Positions 8,153-18,550 of a stretch of DNA of 64,000 bases are shown here, in pieces. Position 1 is the stretch's first letter, and every line of letters starts with the position of its first letter. Position numbers and translations under genes: made by a program. The stretch is from Roseiarcus sp963807735 (GTDB lineage: Bacteria; Pseudomonadota; Alphaproteobacteria; Rhizobiales; Beijerinckiaceae): positions 62,001 through 126,000 of the forward strand of contig CAWEDI010000042.1 in the NCBI GenBank assembly GCA_963807735.1. The letters are read 5' to 3'. The notes beneath the pieces were generated by a model that saw nothing but the letters and a program-made list of their open reading frames with translations, made no database searches and was not told where the DNA came from.

Positions 8153-9433
8153 ATGAAGCTCGCGCAATGGCTCGCGCGAAATCGCGTCAAGCGCATCGAT
8201 TTCGCGCGGCGGATCGGTGTATCGCCCGGCGCCGTCACCCTCATCTGCCGTGAGGATCGCGCCTGGCTGTCGCGCGAAACCGCGGAGCGGATCGTCGCCG
8301 AGACCCGCGGCGCGGTCACGCCCAACGATTTCCTTGAACTCGCAACCTCGGATTTGCCCGCCATGACTGACAACGTCAACGACGCCGTAGAAGCCTTCGC
8401 TCGCGGCGAAATCGTCATCGTCACCGACGACGACGACCGCGAAAACGAGGGCGACATGATCGTCGCCGCCACCCATTGCACGACCGAGAAGATGGCGTTC
8501 ATCATCCGCAACGGCTGCGGCATCGTATGCGCGCCGCTGACCGCCGATCGGGCGAAGCTGCTGCATCTCAATCCGATGGTCGCGGTCAACGACGCGCCGC
8601 TCGGCACCGCCTTCACCGTTTCGGTCGACGTCCGCCACGGCCTGACCACCGGCATCTCCGCCGAGCAGCGTTGCAACACCGTGCGCGCGCTCGCCAACGG
8701 CAACATGGGCGCGGGCGATTTCGTGCGACCGGGCCACGTGTTTCCGCTGGTCGGCAAGGACGGCGGCGTGCTGATGCGCTCCGGTCACACCGAGGCGGCG
8801 ATCGACCTCTGCAATCTCGCCCAACTGCCGCCGGTTGCGGTGATTTGCGAGCTCGCCAACGACGATGGCACCGTGATGGTCGGACCCGAGATCGCCGACT
8901 TCGCCCAAAAGCACCGGCTCAAGCGCATTTCGGTCGCCGATCTCATCGCTTATCGGCAGGCGCGCGAGAAGCTGGTCGATCGCGTCTCGACCCATAAGGT
9001 CAAGTCGCCGATCGGCGAGCTCACCGTGCACGCCTATCGCACCCGCTTCGACTCGGTGCTGCATTTCGCGTTCGTGCACGGCTCGATCGGCGACGGCCGC
9101 GACATCCCGGCGCGGCTGCATCGCGCCGACATCCTCAACGACATCTTCGGCGGCGGACCGATCGACCGCAGTCTTAAGCGGTTCAAGGAGGAGGGGCGCG
9201 GCGTGCTGGTCTACATGCGCGACGGCTCCGCCGGCGTACCGCTCAACACCGCGTCCCCCGACTCCACCGAGAACGCGCGCGAGGCGCTGTGGCGCGAAGT
9301 GGGCCTCGGCGCGCAAATCCTGCGCGATCTCGGCGTGACGTCGATCCGGCTGCGCACCGACGCGCCGCGAAAGTATGTCGGGCTCGCGGGGTTTGGCGTC
9401 GAGATCGCCAAGGTTGAGCCGATCGACGGGTGA
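8153..9433 (+). CDS. ribB: HTH domain fused to 3,4-dihydroxy-2-butanone-4-phosphate synthase and RibA-like domain (RibBX)
   Basis: A 426-residue riboflavin-synthesis protein. Residues 1-65 resemble a Cro-type helix-turn-helix (ARRIGVSPGAVTLICR). Residues 75-285 are DHBP synthase, with DDDDRENEGDM and RSGHTEAAIDL, making dihydroxybutanone phosphate from ribulose 5-phosphate. Residues 290-426 follow the GTP cyclohydrolase II fold. The three zinc-binding cysteines of the canonical SECLTGD...RCDCG region are absent (here VHGSIGDGRD...RLHRADI), so cyclohydrolase activity is unlikely. Such RibBX proteins are known. The start at 8153 has AGAGGA just upstream. A start at the internal Met (8363) has no ribosome site, which supports the fused HTH. 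No FMN riboswitch was seen upstream. Confidence 0.9.
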   Translation: MKLAQWLARNRVKRIDFARRIGVSPGAVTLICREDRAWLSRETAERIVAETRGAVTPNDFLELATSDLPAMTDNVNDAVEAFARGEIVIVTDDDDRENEGDMIVAATHCTTEKMAFIIRNGCGIVCAPLTADRAKLLHLNPMVAVNDAPLGTAFTVSVDVRHGLTTGISAEQRCNTVRALANGNMGAGDFVRPGHVFPLVGKDGGVLMRSGHTEAAIDLCNLAQLPPVAVICELANDDGTVMVGPEIADFAQKHRLKRISVADLIAYRQAREKLVDRVSTHKVKSPIGELTVHAYRTRFDSVLHFAFVHGSIGDGRDIPARLHRADILNDIFGGGPIDRSLKRFKEEGRGVLVYMRDGSAGVPLNTASPDSTENAREALWREVGLGAQILRDLGVTSIRLRTDAPRKYVGLAGFGVEIAKVEPIDG

Positions 9434-9626
9434 CGACCTTCGGCCCTCGCACGCGCGGTCCGGTCCCGGGGCGCCGCGCGCCGGGGTCATCAAAAGCATC
9501 GACGTTCGGAAACTGTTGCGCCTTGTCTCGACGTGGATGTCAGCGACAAGCGCGGGCATGACGACGTTTGGCGCGCCAAGGCTTGCGTCCGGCGGCGTTT
9601 GACACTAATTACCGCGCCGCCTGGAC

Positions 9627-9703
9627 GCCGCCATAGCTCAGTTGGTTAGAGCGCTAGATTGTGGATCTAGAGGTCCCCCGTTCGAGCCGGGGTGGCGGTA
9701 CCA
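9627..9703 (+). tRNA. tRNA-His (GTG), no encoded G-1, A73, CCA encoded
   Basis: A full cloverleaf is present. The acceptor GCCGCCA (9627-9633) pairs with TGGCGGT, the D stem is GCTC/GAGC, and the anticodon stem CTAGA/TCTAG carries loop TTGTGGA with anticodon GTG at 9661-9663. The T arm contains TTCGAGC and CCA is encoded at 9701-9703. The base before the acceptor is C, not the usual encoded G-1, and the discriminator is A73 rather than C73. This is the unusual histidine tRNA described for a clade of alphaproteobacteria. A TTGACA lies at 9599 but no -10 fits it. Confidence 0.97.
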
Positions 9704-9711
9704 GGGGCCCC

Positions 9712-10608
9712 TCACGTCTTCGTCGTCGAGGCCTCATAGATCTCGTCGATCGAGGCGCCCAGCGCGGCGTTGAACTCGGCGTCGCTCATCGAGCGCTTCA
9801 AGTCCTCGACCAGCGCGCGCGAAAAACTCGCGATCATGCCGTGATTCTCGCGTAGGCGCCGGCAGGCGTCGGCGCGCGTGTAGCCACCCGACAGCGCCAC
9901 GACGCGCAAAACCTTCGGGTGCTTTATCAGCGGCGCGTAGAAATCCGGCGTCGAGGGGATCGTCAGCTTCAGCATCACCTCGACGCCCGCGGGCAAGGCG
10001 TCGAGCCGCGACGCGATCGCGTCGCGCAGCAGGGTTTCGCATTCGGCCTTGTCGGGCGCCTTGATCGAGACTTCCGGCTCGACGATCGGAACCAGACCGC
10101 GCCCGAAGATTTGCTCGGCGAGGTCAAACTGTTGCGCGACGACCGCGGCGACGCCGGTCTTCGAGGCGCTGTGGATCACCGAGCGCATCTTGGTGCCGAA
10201 AATCCCCTTCGCCACGGCGCGGTCGAGTAGCTTGGCGAGATCGGGGATCGGTTTCAGCAGCGCGACCCCGTCAGCCTCCGCCGCCAGCCCCTTGTCGACC
10301 TTCAGGATCGGCACGACGCCGCGCTCCTTCCACAGGTAGGTCGGCACCGGCTGGCCTTTCGCCTCGCCGTCCATCGTCGCCTCGAACAGGATCGCGGCCA
10401 GAACCTTGTCCCCCGAAAAGGCCGGCGACGTGATGATGCGCACGCGCATCTCGTGGACGAGCGCGAACATCTCGGCGTCGCCCTTGTAGGCGTCGTCGGC
10501 GACGCCATACTGGCGCAACGCGCCGGGCGTCGAGCCGCCGCTCTGATCCAGCGCGGCGATGAAGCCGTTCTTGCCGGCCATCTGCTCTCGCATGCGCGAG
10601 TCGACCAT
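9712..10608 (-). CDS. fbaB: Class I fructose-bisphosphate aldolase
   Basis: A 298-residue Schiff-base aldolase of the bacterial class I type, cleaving fructose 1,6-bisphosphate in glycolysis and gluconeogenesis. The N-terminus (GKNGFIAALDQSGGSTPG) and the segments LFEATMDG, GVVPILKVDKG, IVEPEVSI and VMLKLTIP are characteristic. The Lys in VMLKL is the likely Schiff-base residue. The start at 10608 follows GGGAGGG with good spacing, and the 30 in-frame residues upstream are not supported. It ends nine bases after the tRNA-His gene, convergent with it. The symbol is by family; class I numbering varies between species. Confidence 0.92.
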   Translation of the reverse strand: MVDSRMREQMAGKNGFIAALDQSGGSTPGALRQYGVADDAYKGDAEMFALVHEMRVRIITSPAFSGDKVLAAILFEATMDGEAKGQPVPTYLWKERGVVPILKVDKGLAAEADGVALLKPIPDLAKLLDRAVAKGIFGTKMRSVIHSASKTGVAAVVAQQFDLAEQIFGRGLVPIVEPEVSIKAPDKAECETLLRDAIASRLDALPAGVEVMLKLTIPSTPDFYAPLIKHPKVLRVVALSGGYTRADACRRLRENHGMIASFSRALVEDLKRSMSDAEFNAALGASIDEIYEASTTKT

Positions 10609-10700
10609 GTCTTCCCTCCCGATGGGTTGCTTCGGAGAATCAGTTTGCCGTGCGACCGCCGTTAGCGCAAGTTTACCCCGGGGGCGCGGAGACGGCAAAG

Positions 10701-11357
10701 ATGGCGGAATGCGTTTTCCTGTTCGATGTCGACAACACGTTGCTCGACAATGACGGCGTGCAAGGCGATCTCAACGGCCACCTCGCCGAGGCCTACGGTC
10801 CCGCGGCGCGGGATCGCTACCAAGCGATCTTCGAACAATTGCGCGGCGAACTCGGCTACGCCGATTATCTCGGGGCGCTGGAGCGCTATCGCCTCGAGGC
10901 GATGCACGATCCGAAGGTCTTGAACATGGCGACCTGGCTGGTCGACTATCCGTTCGCCGACCGGCTTTATCCGGGGGCGCTCGACGCGGTGCGGCACGTC
11001 AAGCGCTGGGGCGATCCGGTGATCCTGTCTGACGGCGACGCGGTGTTTCAGCCGGTGAAAGTCGAGCGCTCCGGGCTGCGGCGCGCGTTCGAGGACCGCG
11101 TGCTGATCTACGTCCATAAGGAGCAGGAGCTGCTCGACGTCGAGCGCTGGCATCCGGCCCGGCGCTACGTGATGATCGACGACAAGCTGCGCATCCTGAC
11201 CTCGATCAAAAAGGCGTGGGGCGACAAGGTGACGACCGTTTTCGTCCGCCAGGGCCATTACGCGCACGACGTCGCCGCGCTGGCGGGGCTGCCGCCTGCG
11301 GACCGCGAGATCGAGCGCATCGCCGATCTCGAACGTTGCGACTTCGGCGCCCCTTGA
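10701..11357 (+). CDS. HAD-family hydrolase
   Basis: A 218-residue HAD-superfamily phosphatase. Motif I is FDVDNTLLDND (residues 8-18, with the two nucleophile/acid Asp), motif II is the SDGD stretch (VILSDGDAVF), a Lys lies in the middle, and motif IV is MIDDK. The helical cap between residues 20 and 90 suggests a C1-cap type. The substrate cannot be named. The start at 10701 (MAECVFLFD) places motif I near the N-terminus as usual. It is divergent from the aldolase, with under 100 bases between them. Confidence 0.85.
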   Translation: MAECVFLFDVDNTLLDNDGVQGDLNGHLAEAYGPAARDRYQAIFEQLRGELGYADYLGALERYRLEAMHDPKVLNMATWLVDYPFADRLYPGALDAVRHVKRWGDPVILSDGDAVFQPVKVERSGLRRAFEDRVLIYVHKEQELLDVERWHPARRYVMIDDKLRILTSIKKAWGDKVTTVFVRQGHYAHDVAALAGLPPADREIERIADLERCDFGAP

Positions 11358-11409
11358 AAACCCCGGTCCTTGCGGGCAGAGAGACGGTCAAACGAATAGG
11401 AGGCGCGCC

Positions 11410-12195
<786 letters not shown>

Positions 12196-12208
12196 ACGGC
12201 GCCGACCG

Positions 12209-12457
12209 TCAGTCGGGCCAGCAGAGACGCGCGCCGCGGCCGAGATGATAGCCGGGCGGGCACACGGCGATCAGGCTCTCGCCGGTTTCGTAGCCGGGAT
12301 CGTTGTAATCGTAGGCGGGGCCGTAATTGTAGTTGACGTAAGGGCCGCCGTAGGGGCCGGGGCCATGGTTGTACCAAGCCTGTGCGGCGGCGGGGCTGAC
12401 GCCGACGGCGGCGGCGCCGAGAAGGGCGGCGGCGAAAGAGATGCGTAGCGCGTTCAT
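12209..12457 (-). CDS. Small secreted protein with CP-GYH-CWP tail
   Basis: An 82-residue protein with a clear signal peptide (MNALRISFAAALLGAAAVGV, cleavage near AAA-QA). A Tyr/Gly/Pro/Asn-rich mature part follows, then a C-terminal motif VCPPGYHLG...LCWPD. The same tail occurs in the small secreted protein at 13240-13578 (VCPEGYHFG...RCWPN). The paired cysteines may form a disulfide in the periplasm. It resembles the small exported proteins ending GCGPGFHRG...CRPN found in Hyphomicrobiales, but with CWP in place of CRP. Function is unknown. Confidence 0.72.
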   Translation of the reverse strand: MNALRISFAAALLGAAAVGVSPAAAQAWYNHGPGPYGGPYVNYNYGPAYDYNDPGYETGESLIAVCPPGYHLGRGARLCWPD

Positions 12458-12518
12458 TCGAGTCTCCAGGGGTTCGGAGAGATATCGATAGTACGCGCCG
12501 TCGCGGTCGCTGTTCCCA

Positions 12519-13169
12519 TCACGGCTGTTGCGCGCCTCCCGGTTCCGCGATCGTGTGCGCGTAATACGCCACTTCGTCGTCGCGCCACGCCGCGGGATGG
12601 CCGGAAAAGCCCTCGCGGAGGCTGACCGCGGCGCGGTTGACGGTCCCTGCCTGGATGACGAGCGGCCCCTCGGCCGCGAGGTCGGCCGCGCTGCGCGGCG
12701 ACGGCCGGACGATCGCGATATGACCCGGCGTCCGGTCGCGGTGACTCAGATAGCTGGCGACCACGAGGTCGCCGGCGTTGGCGGCGGCTTGCGCCGCCGG
12801 AGCGTCCGGCAGCGCGCGCCAGCCATCGTCGGCGCCGTCGTCGGCGAGCCAGCGGAATTGCGCGTTGGCGAGCAGCGCCTGGCCGTGCTCCGGCGGCCGT
12901 AGGATGTAGACGCCGAGCGACTCCGCGGCGGCGGCGACGAAGGCGCTGCAATGGGTGTGGCGGCCTTCGCGGAGCTTGGGCCTGCCGTCAGGCAGGCCGG
13001 TGCGCCAATCAACACGGGCGCCGGCGATCCATTTCGTCTCGACGCCCAGCGCGTCGAGCTGTTCGGCAAGCCAGCGCCCTTTCGGCGAAACCGCTTCGGC
13101 GGCCGGGTTGGCGCCGGCGGCGGCGAGGCTCGCCAGCAGGGCGGCGGCGACGAAAAGCGCAAGTTTCAC
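12519..13169 (-). CDS. Secreted NlpC/P60- or CHAP-like cysteine hydrolase
   Basis: A 216-residue exported protein with a signal peptide (MKLALFVAAALLASLAAAGA). The layout is that of a papain-fold amidase: a candidate nucleophile Cys74 in HTHCSAFVAAAAESLG and a candidate histidine His151 in GDLVVASYLS...TPGHIAIV. Such enzymes cut peptidoglycan or other amide bonds in the periplasm. Assignment is from motif spacing, not a firm family match. It lies between the two small secreted CP-GYH-CWP proteins on the same strand, so the three may form one transcription unit. Confidence 0.65.
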   Translation of the reverse strand: MKLALFVAAALLASLAAAGANPAAEAVSPKGRWLAEQLDALGVETKWIAGARVDWRTGLPDGRPKLREGRHTHCSAFVAAAAESLGVYILRPPEHGQALLANAQFRWLADDGADDGWRALPDAPAAQAAANAGDLVVASYLSHRDRTPGHIAIVRPSPRSAADLAAEGPLVIQAGTVNRAAVSLREGFSGHPAAWRDDEVAYYAHTIAEPGGAQQP

Positions 13170-13239
13170 GTTCGGCTCCTTCCGGGCGCGCGAGCGCGCA
13201 ACGCCCTCCCCTTAAGGCTCTTACGGGAGGGTCCGGCTT

Positions 13240-13578
13240 TCAGTTCGGCCAGCAGCGGCTGTCCTCGCCGAAGTGATAACCTTCGGGGCAGACCGGCCCT
13301 TCAGCCGAAGCGCCTTCGTAATCGTAACCCCCGCCGCAATAGTTCCAGCGGCAATAGCCGTGGTAATAGCCGTAGCGGCCGTAGTCGTGTCCGCCATGCT
13401 CGTAATGGCCGCCGTAGCCATGTCCGTACCCGCCGCCCATGCTGCCGCCGAAGCCCCCGTGGCCGCCGCCGCCGGGGTGGAAGCCTCCATGCGCGCTCGC
13501 CGAGGTCAAAGCGAAAGGGGCGAGGCTCAGCGCGGCGGCGGTGGCGGCGAACACGAAATATTTGCGAAACGTGGTCAT
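13240..13578 (-). CDS. Small secreted Gly/His/Tyr-rich protein with CP-GYH-CWP tail
   Basis: A 112-residue protein. A signal peptide (MTTFRKYFVFAATAAALSLA, ending near ASA-HG) is followed by a low-complexity Gly/His/Tyr-rich stretch with GGHG and YGHGYGGH type repeats, then CRWNYCGGGYDYEG, then the tail VCPEGYHFG...RCWPN. Four cysteines and many histidines suggest metal binding or disulfide linkage, but that is inference. It shares its tail with the product of 12209-12457. It is the first gene of the secreted trio. Confidence 0.72.
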   Translation of the reverse strand: MTTFRKYFVFAATAAALSLAPFALTSASAHGGFHPGGGGHGGFGGSMGGGYGHGYGGHYEHGGHDYGRYGYYHGYCRWNYCGGGYDYEGASAEGPVCPEGYHFGEDSRCWPN

Positions 13579-13681
13579 GACGGGTCTCCTTGAATTTCGC
13601 CGACGATTTCGGCGATGCAGGGACCCTAGGGCGCCGCCGCCGACGGCGCTGTTCCGCGGGGAACAACCGCGGCGCCCCGGT

Positions 13682-14254
13682 TCAAGGCGCGACGTCGAGC
13701 CGGTCGTAGAGCGCGCCCAGAGGCAACGCGACCGCGATGGCGTCGAAGGCGATCGTCGCCTCGCGCCCGCGCAACTCTGTCGCGCCCCACTCGCCGCCCT
13801 CGTCGCGGCGGTAGTGCAGCGCGGCGATCGAATCCGGCTCGACGAGCAGGATGTGCCGCAACGTAGGCATGCGGCGGTATTCGTCGAGCTTGGTCAGGAG
13901 ATCGAACTTGCGCGTCGAGGGGGAAAGCACTTCGATGACGACGGTAGGCTTGTGCGCTTCGTAGGTTTTCGGCTGTGGCGGCGCGCATTCGATCATCACG
14001 TCGGGTCGGCGCGTCGTGCGGATGCTGGTGCGCAGCGCCGTGTCGGCGGTGACAACCCGGCAGGGTTTGCCACGCAGGCGCGGATGTAACTCGCCAATGC
14101 AGTTGACGAGAATCGTGTCGTGCTCGTTACTCGCGCCGGTCATCGCGCGATGCGGTACGGGGACGCCGTCGACGAGCTCGTAGCGCTCGTCCTGGTCGAG
14201 CTGCCAGATATAGAACTCCTCGACCGTCATGCGTTTGGGCTGCGCCTCGGCCAT
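13682..14254 (-). CDS. Uma2-family (DUF820) nuclease-like protein
   Basis: A 190-residue protein of the Uma2 family, which has a PD-(D/E)XK restriction-like fold. Visible family features are MTVEEFYIWQLDQDERYELVDG at the N-terminus, RPDVMIEC and VVIEVLSPSTRKFDLLTK, which give the expected acidic and Lys residues. Uma2 proteins are abundant in cyanobacteria and scattered elsewhere. Their biological role is not settled, and a link to mobile DNA is only suggested. The gene stands alone between the secreted block and the divergent acs. Confidence 0.85.
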   Translation of the reverse strand: MAEAQPKRMTVEEFYIWQLDQDERYELVDGVPVPHRAMTGASNEHDTILVNCIGELHPRLRGKPCRVVTADTALRTSIRTTRRPDVMIECAPPQPKTYEAHKPTVVIEVLSPSTRKFDLLTKLDEYRRMPTLRHILLVEPDSIAALHYRRDEGGEWGATELRGREATIAFDAIAVALPLGALYDRLDVAP

Positions 14255-14415
14255 GTACGAGCCTCCTGATTTCCTATACTACACCGATCCCAAGCGACCC
14301 GCCAAAGGCTTACGACCAAAGCGTGACGGACGCCCGCTTGGCGCCGGCGGTAACGATGGGGCATATTGGCGCAGGAAATGAGCGCGCCACGGCCGCGCCT
14401 TCGAGGAGACGCCCG

Positions 14416-16362
<1,947 letters not shown>

Positions 16363-16451
16363 AGGCTGCAAGCGCCTGCCAGTGCGCGCCTGAGTCTTTG
16401 TCGAGAGCGCTTTCGTGAATTACATTGTCATTCACACGAGAGGCGCTGGAA

Positions 16452-16712
16452 ATGGCTGCGAAGGAATTGGTGCAAGCGCGCGTCGACGGCGCCGTCAAAA
16501 AGGAGGCGGCGGCGGTGCTTGCCGCCATTGGCTTGACGGTGTCGGACGCGGTGCGGCTCATGCTGACGCGGGTAGCCCGCGAACATGCGCTGCCTTTCGA
16601 TCCGCTGATTCCGAATGAAACGACAATCGCGGCCATGAAGGAGGCGCGGGCGGGCAAACTCGAAACGGTGACGCTGGATCAGTTGCAAGCCGTACTTGAT
16701 GCGGACGATTAG
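16452..16712 (+). CDS. RelB/DinJ-family antitoxin
   Basis: An 86-residue antitoxin. The N-terminal ribbon-helix-helix (VQARVDGAVKKEAAAVLAAIGLTVSDAVRLMLTR, shown in parts as VQARVDGAVKKEAAAV and GLTVSDAVRLML) is typical of RelB/DinJ. The C-terminal half wraps the toxin. GAGG lies eight bases before the ATG at 16452; nine more in-frame codons upstream are possible. It overlaps the first 14 bases of a YafQ-type toxin gene that has been broken by a palindromic repeat, so the antitoxin is now probably an orphan. Confidence 0.85.
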   Translation: MAAKELVQARVDGAVKKEAAAVLAAIGLTVSDAVRLMLTRVAREHALPFDPLIPNETTIAAMKEARAGKLETVTLDQLQAVLDADD

Positions 16713-17036
16713 GCAGGTCAGCCAATTCAAGCGCGATCTTAAACGTGAAGCCAAGGGCCAGCACCGAATCGCTTTGGCTAAGGACTTAGATACCGATCAG
16801 ACAGAATCGGCCCGTCATTGCGAGCGAAGCGAAGCATCCAACGCGCCGAGATCGTAGGCTAGTCGGTTAAGCTCGGCTCGGCGGAGACGTGGATGGCTTC
16901 GCTTCGCTCGCCATGACGGCGGTACAACTTGATCGGTAACCGCTCTAAGCCCGATTTGGTGCTGATCTACCGCAAACCCGACGCCGAAACTTTTGAACCG
17001 GTTCGGCCCGGCTCTCATAGCGAGCTTGGGCTTTGA
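16699..17036 (+). pseudogene. YafQ/RelE-type toxin gene, split by a palindromic repeat element
   Basis: An ATG at 16699 inside the antitoxin gene opens MRTIRQVSQFKRDLKREAKG, a normal YafQ N-terminus. It continues for about 34 recognisable residues, then runs into the repeat and stops. After the repeat, in a different frame, 16947-17036 encodes KPDLVLIYRKPDAE and ends GSHSELGL, the YafQ C-terminus, with stop at 17034. The middle of the toxin (the RYRDH...W region) is missing. The insertion plus loss of the central part makes the toxin non-functional. Confidence 0.87.
16813..16918. repeat. Palindromic repeat element, copy 1 (REPIN/MITE-like), inside a toxin gene
   Basis: An element of about 106 bases with nearly perfect inverted ends. 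The left end is CGTCATTGCGAGCGAAGCGA(AGC-ATCCA); the complement of the right end reads CGTCATGGCGAGCGAAGCGA(AGCCATCCA). The 49-base interior can be aligned to copy 2 at 45965-46071, including the shared GAGATCGTA. There is no coding capacity. It is most likely moved by a transposase acting in trans, as for REP doublets. Confidence 0.85.
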
Positions 17037-17071
17037 GCCGTTGCGGCGGGCAAGAGCGCCGCCGCTTAGAG

Positions 17072-18200
17072 CTACTCCACGTCCTCGACCTGCACCGTCC
17101 GCCCGCTCAGCTTCTGCGCCAGCGAGGCCTCCATGAACTCGTCGAGGCCGCCGTCGAGCACCTCCGCCGGCGTCCCCGACACATGGCCGGTCCGCAAATC
17201 CTTCACCATCTGATAGGGCTGCAACACGTACGACCTTATCTGATGGCCCCAACCGATCTCGGTCTTCGAGGCCGCGTCGGCGCTGGCCGCCGCCTCGCGC
17301 TTCTCCAGCTCTTTCTCGTAAAGCCGGGCGCGCAGCATGTTCCAGGCGGTGGCGCGGTTCTTGTGCTGCGAGCGCTCCATCTGGCAGGCGACGACGATGC
17401 CGGTCGGCATATGCGTGATGCGCACCGCCGATTCCGTCTTGTTGACGTGCTGGCCGCCGGCGCCTGACGCGCGGTAGGTGTCGATCTTGCAATCGCTCTC
17501 GTTGACTTCGATCTGGATGCGGTCGTCGACGACGGGATAGACCCAGATCGAGGCGAAGCTGGTGTGGCGGCGCGCGTTGGAGTCGAACGGCGAGATGCGG
17601 ACGAGCCGATGCACGCCGGACTCGGTCTTCAACCAGCCGTGCGCGTTATGGCCCTTGACGACGATGGTCGCCGACTTGATCCCGGCCTCGTCGCCCGCGG
17701 TCTCTTCGATCACGTCGACCTCGAAGCCGCGCCGCTCGCCCCAGCGCACGTACATGCGCAGCAGCATCCGCGCCCAATCGCAGCTTTCGGTGCCGCCGGC
17801 GCCGGAGTGGACTTCGAGATAGCTGTCGTTGGCGTCGGCCTCGCCCGACAGCAGCGCCTCGAGCTGGCGCCGCTCACCCTCGGCCTTCAGCGCGCGCAAG
17901 CCCGCGAGCCCCTCTTGCTCGGTCGCGGCGTCGTCTTCGGCTTCGCCGAGCTCGACGAGGGTCGTGGAATCGTCGAGCTCGCGCTCGAACTTCGCCAATG
18001 CCCCGAGCCGATCCTCCAGCAGGGTGCGTTCGCGCATCAGCTTCTGCGCGGCTTCGGCGTCGTTCCAGAAATCAGGATGTTCGGATTTGGCGTTCAGTTC
18101 CGCGAGGCGGCGCGTCGAAGTCTCGACGTCAAAGATGCCTCCTCAGCAGTCCCATGGACTGCTTGATGTCAGAGACGAGCAATTCGGCTTCGGCGCGCAT
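17072..18200 (-). CDS. prfB: Peptide chain release factor 2, with programmed +1 frameshift
   Basis: RF2 terminates translation at UGA and UAA. The first 23 codons run from the ATG at 18200 to an in-frame TGA at 18131-18129. After a +1 shift on CTT the frame continues with 352 codons to the stop at 17072, giving 375 residues, the normal RF2 length. The GGQ motif (SGAGGQHVNK), the SPF tripeptide (RISPFDSN) and the coiled N-terminal domain are all present. The shift site CTTTGAC and upstream AGGAGG match the classical autoregulatory signal. Ten C residues lie directly before the ATG. The gene is flanked by decayed toxin-antitoxin loci. Confidence 0.95.
18128..18143 (-). promoter_or_regulatory. 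prfB programmed frameshift site
   Basis: On the minus strand AGGAGG (18143-18138), CAT, then CTT TGA C (18134-18128). The Shine-Dalgarno-like AGGAGG sits three bases from the shift codon, exactly as in the classical prfB site. Low RF2 lets the ribosome pause on UGA and slip from CUU to UUU. The product RF2 thus controls its own synthesis. Confidence 0.95.
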
Positions 18201-18210
18201 GGGGGGGGGG
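18201..18210. repeat. Run of ten C (minus strand) between the ribosome site and ATG of prfB
   Basis: On the minus strand GAGGA (18215-18211) is followed by ten C and then the ATG at 18200. The tract therefore sets the spacing between ribosome site and start codon. Homopolymers of this length are prone to slippage, both in cells and in sequencing, so the exact length is uncertain. Confidence 0.7.
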
Positions 18211-18310
18211 TCCTCGGGCGGGTGATGTAGAGGAGCAGGGCGGAGGCGGCAAGGGCGCTTTTGCCCGATTTCGCGAGTTCTGATATGGTTTGACCTCAGG
18301 AATGAGCCTC

Positions 18311-18550
18311 ATGCAGATCGAAATTCACGTCGCACAAACGATACTCGAAAGCCTTGTCGAAGCCGCACAGTCTGGACAAGAGGTCGTCCTCATGGACGGG
18401 GGCAGGGCCGTCGCGAAGATCGTCGCTTTGGAACAACCCAAGAAAGCGCCATTTAAGATTGGGATTCTAGAAGGGAAGCTCGGCGAGATTCCTGACTTTC
18501 TTGAACCGATGAGCGAGGAAGAACTTTCGCTTTGGGAAGGTCGGGATTGA
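18311..18550 (+). CDS. Phd/YefM-type antitoxin
   Basis: A 79-residue antitoxin beginning MQIEIHVAQTILESLVEAAQ, with the family pattern of an N-terminal helix, then GQEVVLMDGGRAVAKIVAL and a C-terminal toxin-binding tail (IPDFLEPMSEEELSLWEG). AGGA lies nine bases before the ATG at 18311. Earlier in-frame starts at 18302 or 18290 are possible. The adjacent toxin gene is reduced to a C-terminal piece, so the antitoxin appears to be an orphan or a relic. Confidence 0.82.
   Translation: MQIEIHVAQTILESLVEAAQSGQEVVLMDGGRAVAKIVALEQPKKAPFKIGILEGKLGEIPDFLEPMSEEELSLWEGRD

Noticed and set aside
9599..9604. TTGACA as the -35 box of the tRNA-His gene
   Set aside because: A -10 box at the right spacing would fall on the first base of the tRNA and does not resemble the consensus.
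17072..18200. Frame break in prfB as an assembly error or pseudogene
   Set aside because: The break sits exactly on a classical AGGAGG-N3-CTTTGAC programmed frameshift signal.
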